This document shows, piece by piece, positions 16,820-25,385 of a stretch of 64,000 nt of DNA. Under the pieces are notes generated by a model that made no database searches, was not told the origin of the DNA, and worked only from the letters and a program-made list of their open reading frames with translations. The stretch is taken from positions 584,115 through 648,114 of the forward strand of contig JIBW01000003.1 in NCBI GenBank assembly GCA_012970285.1, in the 5' to 3' direction. The DNA comes from Bacillaceae bacterium JMAK1. Lineage in GTDB: Bacteria > Bacillota > Bacilli > Bacillales > Marinococcaceae. Made by a program: the position numbers and the translations under genes. Each line of letters begins with the position of its first letter. Position 1 is the first letter of the stretch.

Positions 16820-17260
16820 TTAAGAATACCTCTCGTGTTGTTCCACTAATGATTCGTCCCATTTATCTTGTGGTAGCTTCGTAATCAATTCGATTAAATT
16901 CCCATCTGGGTCTCGTAAATGTACAGTCGAGATACCCCATAACGGCATAGCTTCAATATCTGAAATGAATGTCCCGCCTCGTTCCTTAATCTCTCGCACT
17001 GTTTCTTCTAGATCCGAGACTTCAAAGATACACATGAATGGATCCTGAGATCTTACTTGTTCTGGTAGTTCTTTCGTTCCGACAGTCTCAGCAATTAATT
17101 CTTTTTTGAACAAAGCTAACACGCTGCCTTCTCCTACATCAAAGCTTGCATAATTCCCACCTCGTTCGCCCCAAGTAAGTGAGAATCCCATAACCGTTTC
17201 ATAAAAGTGCAAACAGTCATCGAAGTTCGAGACGAGCAATCGAATGTTATCAAGTTTCAT
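16820..17260 (-). CDS. VOC/glyoxalase-superfamily protein
   Basis: A 146-residue protein made of the two beta-alpha-beta-beta-beta modules of the vicinal oxygen chelate fold. MKLDNIRLLVSNFDDCLHFYETVMGF starts module one, and MCIFEVSDLEETVREIKERGGTFISD followed by STVHLRDPDGNLIELI is module two, including the typical DPDGNxIEL metal-ligand Glu. It could be a glyoxalase-like enzyme or a resistance-type binding protein; the sequence does not decide. A strong RBS (GGAGGG) precedes the ATG. It sits 45 bp downstream of the DinB-like gene, in the same direction, and may be co-transcribed with it. Confidence 0.9.
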   Translation of the reverse strand: MKLDNIRLLVSNFDDCLHFYETVMGFSLTWGERGGNYASFDVGEGSVLALFKKELIAETVGTKELPEQVRSQDPFMCIFEVSDLEETVREIKERGGTFISDIEAMPLWGISTVHLRDPDGNLIELITKLPQDKWDESLVEQHERYS

Positions 17261-17305
17261 AAGTATCCCTCCTGATTTGTTTTGAAAATTATAAATTGTC
17301 CACCC

Positions 17306-17773
17306 TTAGTTATTTTGGAGTACACGTTTCACTTGAGCGAAGTGGTGAAGGTCATGTTCAGCAAGCCCATTAAAATAGTCATATAACTGCAACCGTGTTT
17401 GACCAATAAGGAGTTCTTCTTTCCAACGGCTATTGGAAATCTCATGAATGGCGTTAAGAAGATTGGATCGTACTGAAACAAACTGACGAATTGTTGCACT
17501 CTTTTCTTCATTTCTAGATTTGAATGCGGATGCGTTGTTTAAGGTCGTTGCTTCAGGTCCTTTTGGAAGTTGTTCGTTCGTGAATAGATAGGGAATCCGC
17601 TTTTGCAAAACAAATTCATCCCAAGGAATCAAGTGACCAATCACTTCGGCTACGCTCCATTGACCAGCTCCTAGTTCCATCCGCCATGTGTCTTCACTTA
17701 CTGCATGCAAAGATTGTACGAATTCGATCGTTTTCCTATGATGTTCTACAATTCTTATTTTACTTTCTTCCAT
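17306..17773 (-). CDS. DinB-family putative metal-dependent protein
   Basis: A 155-residue four-helix protein of the DinB/YfiT superfamily. The expected metal-binding histidines are visible: VIGHLIPWDEF near residue 46 and EHDLHHFAQVKRVL near the C-terminus. Members include bacillithiol transferases and uncharacterised damage-inducible proteins. The function of this copy cannot be told. A second, different DinB-like gene lies at 23.1-23.5 kb. Its order, just upstream of the VOC gene, suggests a small detoxification unit, which is inference. Confidence 0.88.
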   Translation of the reverse strand: MEESKIRIVEHHRKTIEFVQSLHAVSEDTWRMELGAGQWSVAEVIGHLIPWDEFVLQKRIPYLFTNEQLPKGPEATTLNNASAFKSRNEEKSATIRQFVSVRSNLLNAIHEISNSRWKEELLIGQTRLQLYDYFNGLAEHDLHHFAQVKRVLQNN

Positions 17774-17807
17774 AAGATCAACTCACTTTTCTTACTTGAA
17801 GCTTATC

Positions 17808-17851
17808 ATAAAAAGAGGCACAAGTAGGTTGTTATACCTCGCTTGTGCCTC
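17808..17851 (-). terminator. Terminator of the flavin reductase gene
   Basis: On the minus strand, stem GAGGCACAAG/CTTGTGCCTC (17815-17851) is followed by TTTTTATG. It lies 16 bp after the stop codon of the gene at 17867-18577. Confidence 0.87.
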
Positions 17852-17866
17852 GCATCATTCAACTAG

Positions 17867-18577
17867 TTAAGCTTCAATCGTTAAAAACTCAGCAAGTTGT
17901 TTTTGATGTTTGTCGAGTTTAATTTGTTCAGGGCTAATCCCATGATCGAGTAATACGTTAATGTTTTCTGCCAGAAATTCATCGCTACCTACAATGTAAA
18001 AGAGTCCATCTTTGTCTGCGGAGAGGTTCTTCACTTCTTCATAATAATCATGACGGTTATCGACGAATTGCGACGTGAATTTTTTATCAGGAGCCGGCTC
18101 AAATAGCGTCGTAAATAGGTAATCTTTCGATGAATCGATGTTCAAGGAATGGATGTGGTTAACGTTGTCTGCGCGATTGAAATAATCAAGTAAAAGTGGT
18201 CTGAACGTTGCTAGACCAACACCAGAGGACAAGAGGTACACGTTTTTGTCTTCTCTTCTAAGTGGTATATTCGAATGCGTCTTAAAGATCGCAACTTCAT
18301 GCCCAACGTCAAGGTTACGTAAAATTGATTTGAATTCCGAACATTCTTCCTTGATGCGCGTGGTAATTCCGATTGCATTTTCGTGTGGCAATGTGGAAAT
18401 TGACATATGGCGGATGAGACTGCGATTTGGCTTTTCGCCAGCATTAAATCCTTCGAATGCGAAGTGAGTGTGGGCTCCTTCGTCCCAGGTGAAGTCCTCA
18501 GGGCAGTCGAGTAAGTATGTTTTAACTTCAGGCGTTTCTTCGATAATCTTATTTATTTTCGTCCAGTAAATTTGCAT
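17867..18577 (-). CDS. Fur-regulated ferredoxin-NADP reductase-like flavoprotein
   Basis: A 236-residue FNR-fold protein. The FAD-binding part includes the RHMSISTLP variant of the RxxS motif (about 56-64) and the NAD(P)-binding part starts with VYLLSSGVGLATFRPLLLDYF. A C-terminal IVGSDEFLAENINVLLDHGI is the usual end of the pyridine-nucleotide domain. No 2Fe-2S domain is present. A good promoter with a Fur box spanning its -35 shows iron repression, so a role as ferric or ferric-siderophore reductase is likely; this is inference from regulation. It is monocistronic. Confidence 0.88.
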   Translation of the reverse strand: MQIYWTKINKIIEETPEVKTYLLDCPEDFTWDEGAHTHFAFEGFNAGEKPNRSLIRHMSISTLPHENAIGITTRIKEECSEFKSILRNLDVGHEVAIFKTHSNIPLRREDKNVYLLSSGVGLATFRPLLLDYFNRADNVNHIHSLNIDSSKDYLFTTLFEPAPDKKFTSQFVDNRHDYYEEVKNLSADKDGLFYIVGSDEFLAENINVLLDHGISPEQIKLDKHQKQLAEFLTIEA

Positions 18578-18618
18578 AATCAGATCCCCTTAAACCGTGA
18601 TATGACCCTTTAGTAGTT

Positions 18619-18647
18619 AGTATACAATAAATGATAATGATTCTCAA
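18619..18647 (-). promoter_or_regulatory. Fur-controlled promoter of the flavin reductase
   Basis: On the minus strand, -35 TTGAGA (18642-18647) and -10 TATACT (18619-18624) are 17 bp apart. The Fur-type sequence TGATAATGATTCTCA (18632-18646) occupies the spacer and -35. It differs by one base from the TGATAATNATTATCA consensus. Iron-loaded Fur would block polymerase. Confidence 0.88.
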
Positions 18648-18848
18648 TATCGATTATTGGATATTGAACTTTGTAATCAGCATTCATACGTAACTAACAA
18701 CTATTACACTTTCTTCCCGGTTTTTTCATAGCAGGTCTGAAAGAGAAGGGGGTATAAAAACACCGTCCTATAGAAAAGTTTTTTAGCGCGAATTATAGCT
18801 TATCAAGATGTTAAGATAGCAATATATTTTTATGAATGAGGTGTTCCA

Positions 18849-19070
18849 GTGTTTTTTGAAAGAGACAGTGAGTCAACAGATAGGCGTAGTGTAAATGTAG
18901 CTACTTTTTTAACGTTTGCATTTTGGGGTTCGTTTTTATTATTTAAGTCTATTTACAGTATGTGGGTTCTTGACGATTTATATAATATACATTCTGTGAT
19001 ACTTTTTATTGGATTAGTAATATTTTTTGCAACAAGATTATTTATAGAAATTAGTCAAAAGAGAAAATGA
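18849..19070 (+). CDS. 73-aa two-helix membrane protein
   Basis: Small protein starting at GTG after GAGGTG (about 6 nt). A polar N-terminus (FFERDSESTDRRSVN) is followed by two hydrophobic helices (VATFLTFAFWGSFLLFKSIY and IHSVILFIGLVIFFATRLFI) and a basic end SQKRK. No family was recognised. It is an isolated gene closed by a strong terminator shared with the convergent arsC gene. Confidence 0.68.
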   Translation: MFFERDSESTDRRSVNVATFLTFAFWGSFLLFKSIYSMWVLDDLYNIHSVILFIGLVIFFATRLFIEISQKRK

Positions 19071-19108
19071 GTACCTATAATAAGATTAAGAAAAGTACTT
19101 ACATAAAA

Positions 19109-19143
19109 TAAAGCCAATGACATTTAACTAGTCATTGGCTTTA
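19109..19143. terminator. Bidirectional terminator
   Basis: A 13-bp perfect stem, TAAAGCCAATGAC with its complement, encloses a 9-nt loop. It is placed between the 73-aa gene (+) and arsC (-) and has A/T flanks on both sides. Confidence 0.85.
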
Positions 19144-19175
19144 TGATAACGTCTCTGTTGTTTTAAGATGCCTGT

Positions 19176-19589
19176 TTAGTCTCGTTTGAAATCATGAATT
19201 CGCATTTGAATTTCGTCACGAACACGCTGAAAAACTCCCCACTTTTCTTCATCTGTGCCTGAGGCTTTTGCTGGGTCGTCAAAGCCCCAATGCTCACGTC
19301 TTACGTGGGAAGGTGTGATTGGGCATTTATCTTTTGCGTCGCCGCAAAGGGTGACAACGAGATCAGCGTTTTGCAGAAGCTCCATATCAATTTGATCAGA
19401 GGTTTGGTTTGAAATATCAATTCCGATTTCATTCATCGCCTTGATGGCGTTGGGATTCAGTCCGTGTGCTTCAATCCCGGCACTGTAAACGTCCCACTCA
19501 TCTGATAGAATCTGTTTTCCAAATCCTTCTGCCATCTGACTGCGACAAGAGTTACCAGTACAAAGGAAATATAGAGTTTTCTTTTTCAT
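19176..19589 (-). CDS. arsC: Arsenate reductase, thioredoxin-coupled
   Basis: A 137-residue enzyme that reduces arsenate to arsenite, with the low-molecular-weight phosphatase fold. The three redox cysteines of the thioredoxin-linked family are present at the standard positions: Cys10 in the P-loop CTGNSCRS, Cys82 in TLCGDA and Cys89 in DKCP. Length matches B. subtilis ArsC. It is the last gene of arsR-arsB-arsC, 13 bp behind arsB. The arsenite formed would be exported by ArsB, and ArsR gives arsenite-induced expression. Confidence 0.97.
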   Translation of the reverse strand: MKKKTLYFLCTGNSCRSQMAEGFGKQILSDEWDVYSAGIEAHGLNPNAIKAMNEIGIDISNQTSDQIDMELLQNADLVVTLCGDAKDKCPITPSHVRREHWGFDDPAKASGTDEEKWGVFQRVRDEIQMRIHDFKRD

Positions 19590-19602
19590 ATCATAATGCT
19601 CC

Positions 19603-20901
19603 TTAACTAATGATCATAAGCCAGAGGTATAGTCCAACTAATGTGATGAACAGCACCGGCAATGTAATGACGATTCCGGTTTTAAAGTACGTCCACCAAG
19701 AGATCTTTACTCCTTTTTGTGTTAACACATGTAACCAGAGAAGCGTTGCTAATGAACCAATCGGTGTAATTTTTGGACCTAAATCTGAACCGACTACATT
19801 GGCGTAAATGAGTGCTTCTTTCATAAGTCCCGTCATTGCCGTCGTATCAATAGCAATTGCGTTGATCATGACGGTTGGCAAGTTGTTCATAATTGAACTT
19901 AAGATTGCTGCGATAAATCCCATGCCCATCGTTGCAGCGAACACACCGTGTTCTGCAATCGCTTCTAGTCCAGAAGCCAATACATCGGTGAGCCCAACGT
20001 TTTGTAGCCCGAATACAACGACATACATCCCGATGGAGAAGAAGACAATGTTCCACGGCGCACCCTTTAGTACGGAGCGAGTCTGAACGACTGGGCTTCG
20101 ACTTGCAATGCCTAAGAAGATCAAGGCAATAATCCCTGCAACGATTGAAACGGGAATGTGTAAAAATTCACTGACCAAATAACCGACTAATAAAATCCCT
20201 AAAATCCACCATGACAATTGAAACATTTTCTGATCTTTAATAGCAGTCTTCGGGGCTTGTAGTTTGTCGTGATCATAGCGTTTTGGAATCTTTTTTCTGA
20301 AATAAAGGTACAAGACTAAGATGCTTGCAATGAGTGAGAAAAAGTTCGGCACAATCATTCGTGTCGCATATTCAATAAAACCGATACCAAAATAATCAGC
20401 AGACACGATATTAACGAGGTTACTGACGATCAGTGGCAACGAAGTTGAATCGGCAATAAAGCCACTTGCGATAATGAACGGAAATACCATCGCCTCGTTG
20501 AAGTTCAACGAGCGAACCATCGCAAGCACAATTGGCGTTAAAATCAACGCAGCTCCGTCGTTAGCAAAGAAAGCGGCCACAATCGAACCTAGAATACACA
20601 CATACACAAACATAAGAACCGCATTTCCTTTAGCGGCCTTCGTCATATGTAGGGCAGACCACTCAAAGAAACCAATTTCGTCTAAGATTAAAGAAATAAT
20701 AATAATAGCAATAAACGTTAACGTTGCATTCCAGACAATACTCGTCACTTCAATCACATCGCCAAAGGAGACGACGCCAAGAAGCAAGGCAATCACCGCA
20801 CCTCCGCAGGCGGACCAACCGATGTTTAAATTCTTCGGTTGCCAAATAACGAGAACAAGTGTCGCAATAAAAATTAATGAAGCCAAAATCACAGAGGACA
20901 C
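19603..20901 (-). CDS. arsB: Arsenite efflux permease ArsB
   Basis: A 432-residue integral membrane protein of the ArsB/NhaD superfamily with about twelve hydrophobic helices. It exports arsenite (and antimonite), driven by the membrane potential or proton gradient. Segments such as [36 protein letters not shown] and [23 protein letters not shown] are hallmarks of ArsB. No ArsA ATPase is encoded here. The gene lies 16 bp after arsR and 13 bp before arsC, forming a compact operon. Confidence 0.96.
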   Translation of the reverse strand: MSSVILASLIFIATLVLVIWQPKNLNIGWSACGGAVIALLLGVVSFGDVIEVTSIVWNATLTFIAIIIISLILDEIGFFEWSALHMTKAAKGNAVLMFVYVCILGSIVAAFFANDGAALILTPIVLAMVRSLNFNEAMVFPFIIASGFIADSTSLPLIVSNLVNIVSADYFGIGFIEYATRMIVPNFFSLIASILVLYLYFRKKIPKRYDHDKLQAPKTAIKDQKMFQLSWWILGILLVGYLVSEFLHIPVSIVAGIIALIFLGIASRSPVVQTRSVLKGAPWNIVFFSIGMYVVVFGLQNVGLTDVLASGLEAIAEHGVFAATMGMGFIAAILSSIMNNLPTVMINAIAIDTTAMTGLMKEALIYANVVGSDLGPKITPIGSLATLLWLHVLTQKGVKISWWTYFKTGIVITLPVLFITLVGLYLWLMIIS

Positions 20902-20917
20902 GTGTTAAACTTCCTTT

Positions 20918-21265
20918 CTAGCCGCAATCAACTGGGCGTTCTTTGTTGATGAGCTCGATGTAACGCTCATCTTGATCTGAAATATGATTAATAATGGCAT
21001 GAACAATGCCGATTGCATCAGAAGCGGTGTTCAATGAGTAGAAACGCCATTGCCCTCGTCTCGTTTCCTCAACAAGACCAAAGCTTTTTAGTTTTTTTAG
21101 ATGTTGACTGATGGACGGCTGGCTCATTTCAAACATCTCGACAAACTGGCAGACGCAATATTCTTTTTTAGATACGAGCTTTATAATTAACAATCGTGTT
21201 GGATCGCTCATGACTTTCGCATAGGTAGCAATTTCTACCGAACTTAAACGATAAGATTGGTTCAT
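20918..21265 (-). CDS. arsR: Arsenical resistance repressor ArsR
   Basis: A 115-residue ArsR/SmtB winged-helix repressor. The metalloid-sensing pair appears in KEYCVCQFVE at the start of helix alpha-3, followed by the recognition helix MSQPSISQHLKKLKSFGLV and the wing RRGQWRFYSLN. Binding of As(III) or Sb(III) to the cysteines releases the ars promoter. It is the first gene of the operon; RBS AAAGGAGGAAG precedes the ATG. Confidence 0.96.
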   Translation of the reverse strand: MNQSYRLSSVEIATYAKVMSDPTRLLIIKLVSKKEYCVCQFVEMFEMSQPSISQHLKKLKSFGLVEETRRGQWRFYSLNTASDAIGIVHAIINHISDQDERYIELINKERPVDCG

Positions 21266-21287
21266 TTTCTTCCTCCTTTAGACTACG

Positions 21288-21330
21288 ATTATAATTGAAG
21301 ATTTATATATAAGTAAATGGTTATATAAAT
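21288..21330 (-). promoter_or_regulatory. ars promoter with likely ArsR operator
   Basis: On the minus strand, -10 TATAAT (21288-21293) has a -35-like TTTACT 18 bp upstream. An imperfect inverted repeat, TTATATAA...TTATATA (about 21302-21329), covers the -35 region. AT-rich dyads of this type are typical ArsR sites, so this is the probable operator. Confidence 0.68.
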
Positions 21331-21444
21331 GAAAGTGAATATATTATTTTCAAAAAATTAATTGTGATACAATCACGAGAAGAGAAGCTTCGTTAAACAA
21401 AGCTGATGGTATTTAATGATTCATAAAGGATTGGAGTGATGGTG

Positions 21445-21819
21445 ATGACGAAACATAAAATTTATACGATGAGCTTTGCTAGTGTGTATCCTCATTATGT
21501 TAAGAAGGCTGAAAGAAAAGACAGAACGAAGAATGAAGTCGATGAAATTATTCGTTGGTTAACCGGATACAGTCAGCAACAACTCGAAGAACAAATCGAC
21601 AATCAAACCGATTTTGAAACATTCTTCAATGAAGCTCCTCAATTAAATTCATCAAGAGCACTCATCAAAGGTGTCGTTTGTGGAGTACGAGTAGAAGAGA
21701 TTGAAGAGCCTATGATGCAGGAAATCCGTTATCTCGATAAAATGATCGATGAATTAGCGAAGGGCAAAGCAATGGAGAAGATTCTACGTAAAATCATAAA
21801 TAAAGGCCACACAGGATAA
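21445..21819 (+). CDS. DUF2200-family protein
   Basis: A 124-residue soluble protein. [42 protein letters not shown] is the family's signature N-terminus and the C-terminal [30 protein letters not shown] is equally typical. Function is unknown. Four in-frame starts are clustered here (GTG, ATG, GTG, ATG). The last, at 21445, has the best spacing (8 nt) from GGAG and gives the conserved MTKHK start. It is monocistronic, with a terminator shared with the convergent oxidase gene. Confidence 0.9.
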   Translation: MTKHKIYTMSFASVYPHYVKKAERKDRTKNEVDEIIRWLTGYSQQQLEEQIDNQTDFETFFNEAPQLNSSRALIKGVVCGVRVEEIEEPMMQEIRYLDKMIDELAKGKAMEKILRKIINKGHTG

Positions 21820-21836
21820 ACTGTGTGGCCGAAGTT
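21805..21836. terminator. Bidirectional terminator
   Basis: Stem GGCCACACAG/CTGTGTGGCC around GATAAA overlaps the end of the DUF2200 gene. T-rich tracts follow on both strands. It separates that gene from the convergent oxidase gene. Confidence 0.87.
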
Positions 21837-22986
21837 ATTTTTGATACGTGTTGAATGCACTGCGTGTTACCGAGAACGGCGACAAATCAAAATTGCTTTC
21901 ACCTGTTAAGGTAAGTTCAGCAAGAATTTCTCCAATGACTGGTGCGTACTTGAATCCGTGCCCTGAGAATCCACCTGCCAACACAATCGAATTGTGCACG
22001 GGGTGGTGATCAATAATAAAGTCATGATCTGGCGTACGTGTATACATACACGCTCTTCCATCATTGCACTGACCAGCAGCTTTAGGTAAAAAGCGATCAA
22101 GAAATTGGCGTGGGTCTTGTTCATCTTCAGGATACGTACCGAATGTACGATCCATCGTCGTTGGGTCCACATTAGGACCGTGATCGTGACGACCTGACTT
22201 TACTCCTTTTTCATCGATCATTGGAAAGCCGTAATATTCTCCATCTGGTAAATCGGCAAAGAAAATAGGAAAAGAATCCTCAATACGATAGAGATCCTCT
22301 TCAGGTTCAAACCAGACATTCGTCTGTCGAGTCGGTTGCATAGGGATCTGCAGATCAAGCTGTTGGAATAGTTCTGTATTCCAAGCGCCACCACTAACGA
22401 TGACTTTCTTGGCAGAATAGCTACCCTGATCGGTCGTTACCGTACCGGAGTCAGCATCAATTCCAGTCACTTTCGTATTCGTTAACAGCTCGGCACCTTC
22501 AGAGAGTGCCATCTTTTTGAACGCTCGCAAACAGTTCGCGCTATATAACATGCCAGCATTTTCTTCAAGGCAACCTTCATAACCTTCAGGCGCTTCGATG
22601 CCAGGCCAACGATTGTGAATTTGCTCGTGATCTAACAGTTGATATGGAATGTTGTGCTTCTTGGCACTGTTGATCGTTTCGCGAATAAACGAAGCACCTT
22701 TAGGTCCAAAAGCTAGCACCCCTGTGTTGCGAAATAGTTCATATCCAGACTTCTCTTCTAACTCTTCCCATAATTCTTGTGCCCGAAGAGCGAGAGGTGA
22801 GTAAAACTCTCCTTCTCCTAAAGCATGGCGAATAATTCTCGTCTCTCCGTGATGACTTCCCATTTCGTGGGGAGGGTCAAATTGGTCGATGAGTAACGTG
22901 CGGACATTCTTCTTTGAAAGGTAGTAGCCTGCAGCCATCCCCATCGTACCTGCCCCAACGACAATCACATCATAATCCGTGTTCAT
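21835..22986 (-). CDS. Monomeric sarcosine oxidase / N-methyltryptophan oxidase-like
   Basis: A 383-residue flavoprotein amine oxidase of the MSOX/SolA family, oxidising N-methylated amino acids to the amino acid plus formaldehyde and H2O2. The dinucleotide-binding GAGTMGMAAGYYL is at 11-23. The ETRIIR motif (48-53), which contacts flavin and substrate, is present. Cys313 in RACMYTRTPD matches the cysteine that binds FAD covalently, and the GFSGHGFKYAP motif near the end closes the active site. Length is as expected. The exact substrate (sarcosine, N-methyl-tryptophan or another secondary amine) is not decided by sequence. Confidence 0.93.
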   Translation of the reverse strand: MNTDYDVIVVGAGTMGMAAGYYLSKKNVRTLLIDQFDPPHEMGSHHGETRIIRHALGEGEFYSPLALRAQELWEELEEKSGYELFRNTGVLAFGPKGASFIRETINSAKKHNIPYQLLDHEQIHNRWPGIEAPEGYEGCLEENAGMLYSANCLRAFKKMALSEGAELLTNTKVTGIDADSGTVTTDQGSYSAKKVIVSGGAWNTELFQQLDLQIPMQPTRQTNVWFEPEEDLYRIEDSFPIFFADLPDGEYYGFPMIDEKGVKSGRHDHGPNVDPTTMDRTFGTYPEDEQDPRQFLDRFLPKAAGQCNDGRACMYTRTPDHDFIIDHHPVHNSIVLAGGFSGHGFKYAPVIGEILAELTLTGESNFDLSPFSVTRSAFNTYQK

Positions 22987-23074
22987 TGTGAGAACTCCTT
23001 TGCTTATTCCATGGTGTCCGTCACTTTCCCTAATCTAGGAATATGAAAACTTGTTGATGATGAGTATCATCGCA

Positions 23075-23539
23075 CTAATCAACGCCGAGATCGTCGTCCC
23101 AAACTCCTTGTTGCTTTCGGATGTCAACAATTTGACCGATATGATAAGCGTTGTGAATGGTTAGATGGGTCAGGTCGGGCGCTTTCTCGTTAAGTGTTTC
23201 TTCATTGGAAGTTCGAACAGCATCTGCCCACTCTGTCATCAATGTATCAAACGCACGAGTCGTGTCTTCCCAAGAATCATGACTATGGTTATCAAAAGAC
23301 TCATCATTTGAATCGATCGAATAAGGTGAACCTCCTTGATTTTTAAAACGATTCAAATAAGAACGATTGTAATAAAGTAAATGATTAACCGTTCCCCAAA
23401 TTGTGTTGGCACTCTGATGATTCGTCCATAGCGCCTCTTCATCGGTAACACCAGTTAATGCTTCATTCATCGACACAAACCAACCACTTTTATTGTGAAT
23501 CGCCTGTAACTGGGTAAGAAGTAATTCTCGTGTATCCAT
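23075..23539 (-). CDS. DinB-family protein
   Basis: A 154-residue four-helix-bundle protein. The conserved histidines appear in WGTVNHLLYYN (about 50) and in the C-terminal THLTIHNAYHIGQIVDIRKQ, whose HxxxHxGQ pattern is diagnostic for DinB-like proteins. ATG 23539 is chosen because AAAGGAG lies 9 nt upstream; an in-frame ATG eight codons earlier overlaps that region. Function is unknown, possibly thiol-dependent metal chemistry. It is not closely similar to the DinB-like gene at 17.3 kb. Confidence 0.88.
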   Translation of the reverse strand: MDTRELLLTQLQAIHNKSGWFVSMNEALTGVTDEEALWTNHQSANTIWGTVNHLLYYNRSYLNRFKNQGGSPYSIDSNDESFDNHSHDSWEDTTRAFDTLMTEWADAVRTSNEETLNEKAPDLTHLTIHNAYHIGQIVDIRKQQGVWDDDLGVD

Positions 23540-23677
23540 CACACTCACTCCTTTATTCTCCATTAATGGGTGAAGTATAAAGAAAGGAATTGAAAAAGTC
23601 CAATTATTTAATCATTTGTGTTGTGATTCAAAAGATTCAATGCTACGTTAAAAAACGTGTAGAAGGGAATGTTGACC

Positions 23678-24127
23678 ATGAATATCAGACCATATAAACA
23701 AGCAGATCAAGAAAAGATTAAAGCGCTAGCTGAACGTTTTTTGGAATTTAAGTTGTTGCCTCATCGCGATTCTGAACAAATGTACGAGAAGCAAATCGAG
23801 CTTACGGAGGCAACTTTTAAAAATGCTTCGAATCTTTTTATTGCCGAACAAGATGAACAATTCCTCGGATACATTGAATTGGCTGAACAACGAGATTTCT
23901 TTACGAGTGAAAGCGTGGCATACATCTCAGCAATTGCGGTAACCCCAGAAGCTCAAGGCAGTGGGGCAGGAAAACAATTGATGAAAAAAGCAGAAGAATG
24001 GTGCATTGAACGAGGCCATTCTCAACTCGTTTTAGATGTGTTTAAGGCCAATGAGGGGGCTGTGAAATTTTATAATCATTTAGGGTTTGACGAAGAGATT
24101 GTGAAAATGGTGAAATCGCTTAAGTGA
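23678..24127 (+). CDS. GNAT-family N-acetyltransferase
   Basis: About 149 residues with the GNAT fold: MNIRPYKQADQEKIKALAERF start, central strand AYISAIAVTPEAQGSGAGKQLMKKAEEW containing the acetyl-CoA pyrophosphate loop (Q/RxxGxG/A form, QGSGAG), and the end LVLDVFKANEGAVKFYNHLGF. Substrate unknown. It is directly followed (16 bp) by the PP2C-like gene in the same direction, so the two are probably co-expressed. RBS is AAGGGA. Confidence 0.92.
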   Translation: MNIRPYKQADQEKIKALAERFLEFKLLPHRDSEQMYEKQIELTEATFKNASNLFIAEQDEQFLGYIELAEQRDFFTSESVAYISAIAVTPEAQGSGAGKQLMKKAEEWCIERGHSQLVLDVFKANEGAVKFYNHLGFDEEIVKMVKSLK

Positions 24128-24143
24128 GAACGGAGGAATTTTC

Positions 24144-24980
24144 GTGATTGCCGTCCTTGAATCGTATCAATGCTCAAAAACAGGAGATCCATCCGACATG
24201 GAAGACGTCACGGTTGTGACAGAATCGTTTGCTGCAGTCATTGATGGGGCAACGAATGTGTCCGGCAGAATGATTGATGGAAGTACACCAGGTCAACACG
24301 CTTCGAGACTCGTTGCTGAATCGATTCAATCCCTAACAGGGCACGAAGAAATTCGCGAGATCATTGAGCTGATTAATCGTCGTTTTATTGCGTTTTATAA
24401 GCAGTATGACATGTTTGAAGCTGTTCAAAAGAAGCCTTACTTACAGTTGTCTGCAACGATGATGTTGTATAGTCACCACCACAGAAAAGTATGGGCCATT
24501 GGTGACGCACAATGCATGCTTAATGGTCAGCACGTCCAAAACCAAAAGGTCGTTGATCAGATTACAGCCAACGCTCGTGCATTGCTTGTCGAGGCTGAAC
24601 AGGTCATGGGCAGAACACAAGCTCAAATTCAAGAGGATGACCAAAGCTTTGAGCTAATCAAACCGCTTATTCAATCTCAATATCAATTTCAGAACGGTCA
24701 TCCTAATCATCCGTATTCTTATAGTGTTATTAACGGTTTTCACATACATGAGGCGAGCATAGTAGAACTGATTGTGCAACGTGATACGACTATTCTCATT
24801 CTAGCGTCCGATGGGTATCCGAAGCTTGAAGACACGTTAGAAGAAATGGAAGCTTTTCTTGCTAGAAGCATACAGGAAGATCCGTTGTGCATTCGTACGA
24901 ATAAGAGTGTTAAAGGTGTGACAAATGGAAGAATCTCGTACGATGATCGAAGTTATTTAAGCTACAGATCGATAGCCTAG
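24144..24980 (+). CDS. PP2C-like serine/threonine phosphatase-fold protein
   Basis: A 278-residue protein resembling the metal-dependent PPM/PP2C phosphatases. Landmarks are an early SDMEDVTVV with acidic metal-ligand position, AAVIDGATNVSG (matching the VxDGxGG strand), KVWAIGDAQCML (matching the GDSR strand), LILASDGYPKL (matching SDG) and SYDDRSYLSYR near the end (matching the DN motif). Several positions depart from canonical PP2C, so activity is not assured. A GTG start follows GGAGGA. No cognate kinase is nearby. Its association with the GNAT gene suggests a small regulatory or modification unit; this is inference. Confidence 0.75.
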   Translation: MIAVLESYQCSKTGDPSDMEDVTVVTESFAAVIDGATNVSGRMIDGSTPGQHASRLVAESIQSLTGHEEIREIIELINRRFIAFYKQYDMFEAVQKKPYLQLSATMMLYSHHHRKVWAIGDAQCMLNGQHVQNQKVVDQITANARALLVEAEQVMGRTQAQIQEDDQSFELIKPLIQSQYQFQNGHPNHPYSYSVINGFHIHEASIVELIVQRDTTILILASDGYPKLEDTLEEMEAFLARSIQEDPLCIRTNKSVKGVTNGRISYDDRSYLSYRSIA

Positions 24981-25287
24981 CATAACGCAGAGCGCTTATG
25001 AGAGTGCTAGTAATACATAAAGTATGACTTGTTTTAGGAGTGAAAAGAGGGTAAGGGACGGATTATGTTCATTGTGATGCTATTAGCAGCGACCGTAGTG
25101 ACCCCTTTCCATAATCTATCACTCACTACGATTGTAAGAGAGGTGAAATAATCGCCCGCATTAATTCTCTTCTCATCATCTAAGTGCACGCCATTTCAGT
25201 ATTCAGAAAAGGGCCTGGAACATCGGGGGTGTCCAGCGTTAACGCCTTGACTAAGTATAGTTTTCGGTGAAAGAGAACGAGGGAACC
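24981..25287. other. Intergenic region before the desaturase promoter
   Basis: About 300 bp without a convincing gene. A 28-codon frame (25065-25151, MFIVMLLAATVVTPFHNLSL...) is hydrophobic and preceded by GGGA, but the support is weak. A small hairpin (CTGGA...TCCAG, near 25215-25237) and a GCGTTAACGC palindrome (25237-25246) are the only other structures I see. Confidence 0.4.
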
Positions 25288-25353
25288 ATGACACTTGTCA
25301 TGGTGTGGCTGTGACACGTGTGTCTTACCTAACTCGAATCGGTTCGCTACACT
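25288..25353 (+). promoter_or_regulatory. Desaturase promoter with two TGACAC-type operator sites
   Basis: Site 1 is the near-perfect palindrome CCATGACACTTGTCATGG (25286-25303). Site 2 is TGACACGTGTGTC (25312-25324). The centres are 23 bp apart. The -10 TACACT (25348-25353), in TTCGCTACACT, is about 30 bp from site 2, and there is no good -35, as expected for an activator-dependent promoter. The same layout, base for base in spacing, occurs at 31138-31203 before the second two-component system. A DesR-like regulator is the obvious candidate. Confidence 0.8.
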
Positions 25354-25385
25354 GTATGTAATCAGTGAGGTTGGGTGGGATAGAT

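Noticed and set aside
20474..20908. Plus-strand 144-codon ORF
   Set aside because: It is antisense to arsB, whose family motifs are clear throughout.
17306..23539. Possibility that the two DinB-like genes are a duplication
   Set aside because: They share only fold-level His motifs; the rest of the sequences and their lengths of loops differ, so recent duplication is not supported.
25065..25151. 28-codon hydrophobic ORF upstream of the desaturase promoter
   Set aside because: Only a weak GGGA precedes the ATG and nothing else supports it; mentioned in the intergenic entry but not called as a gene.
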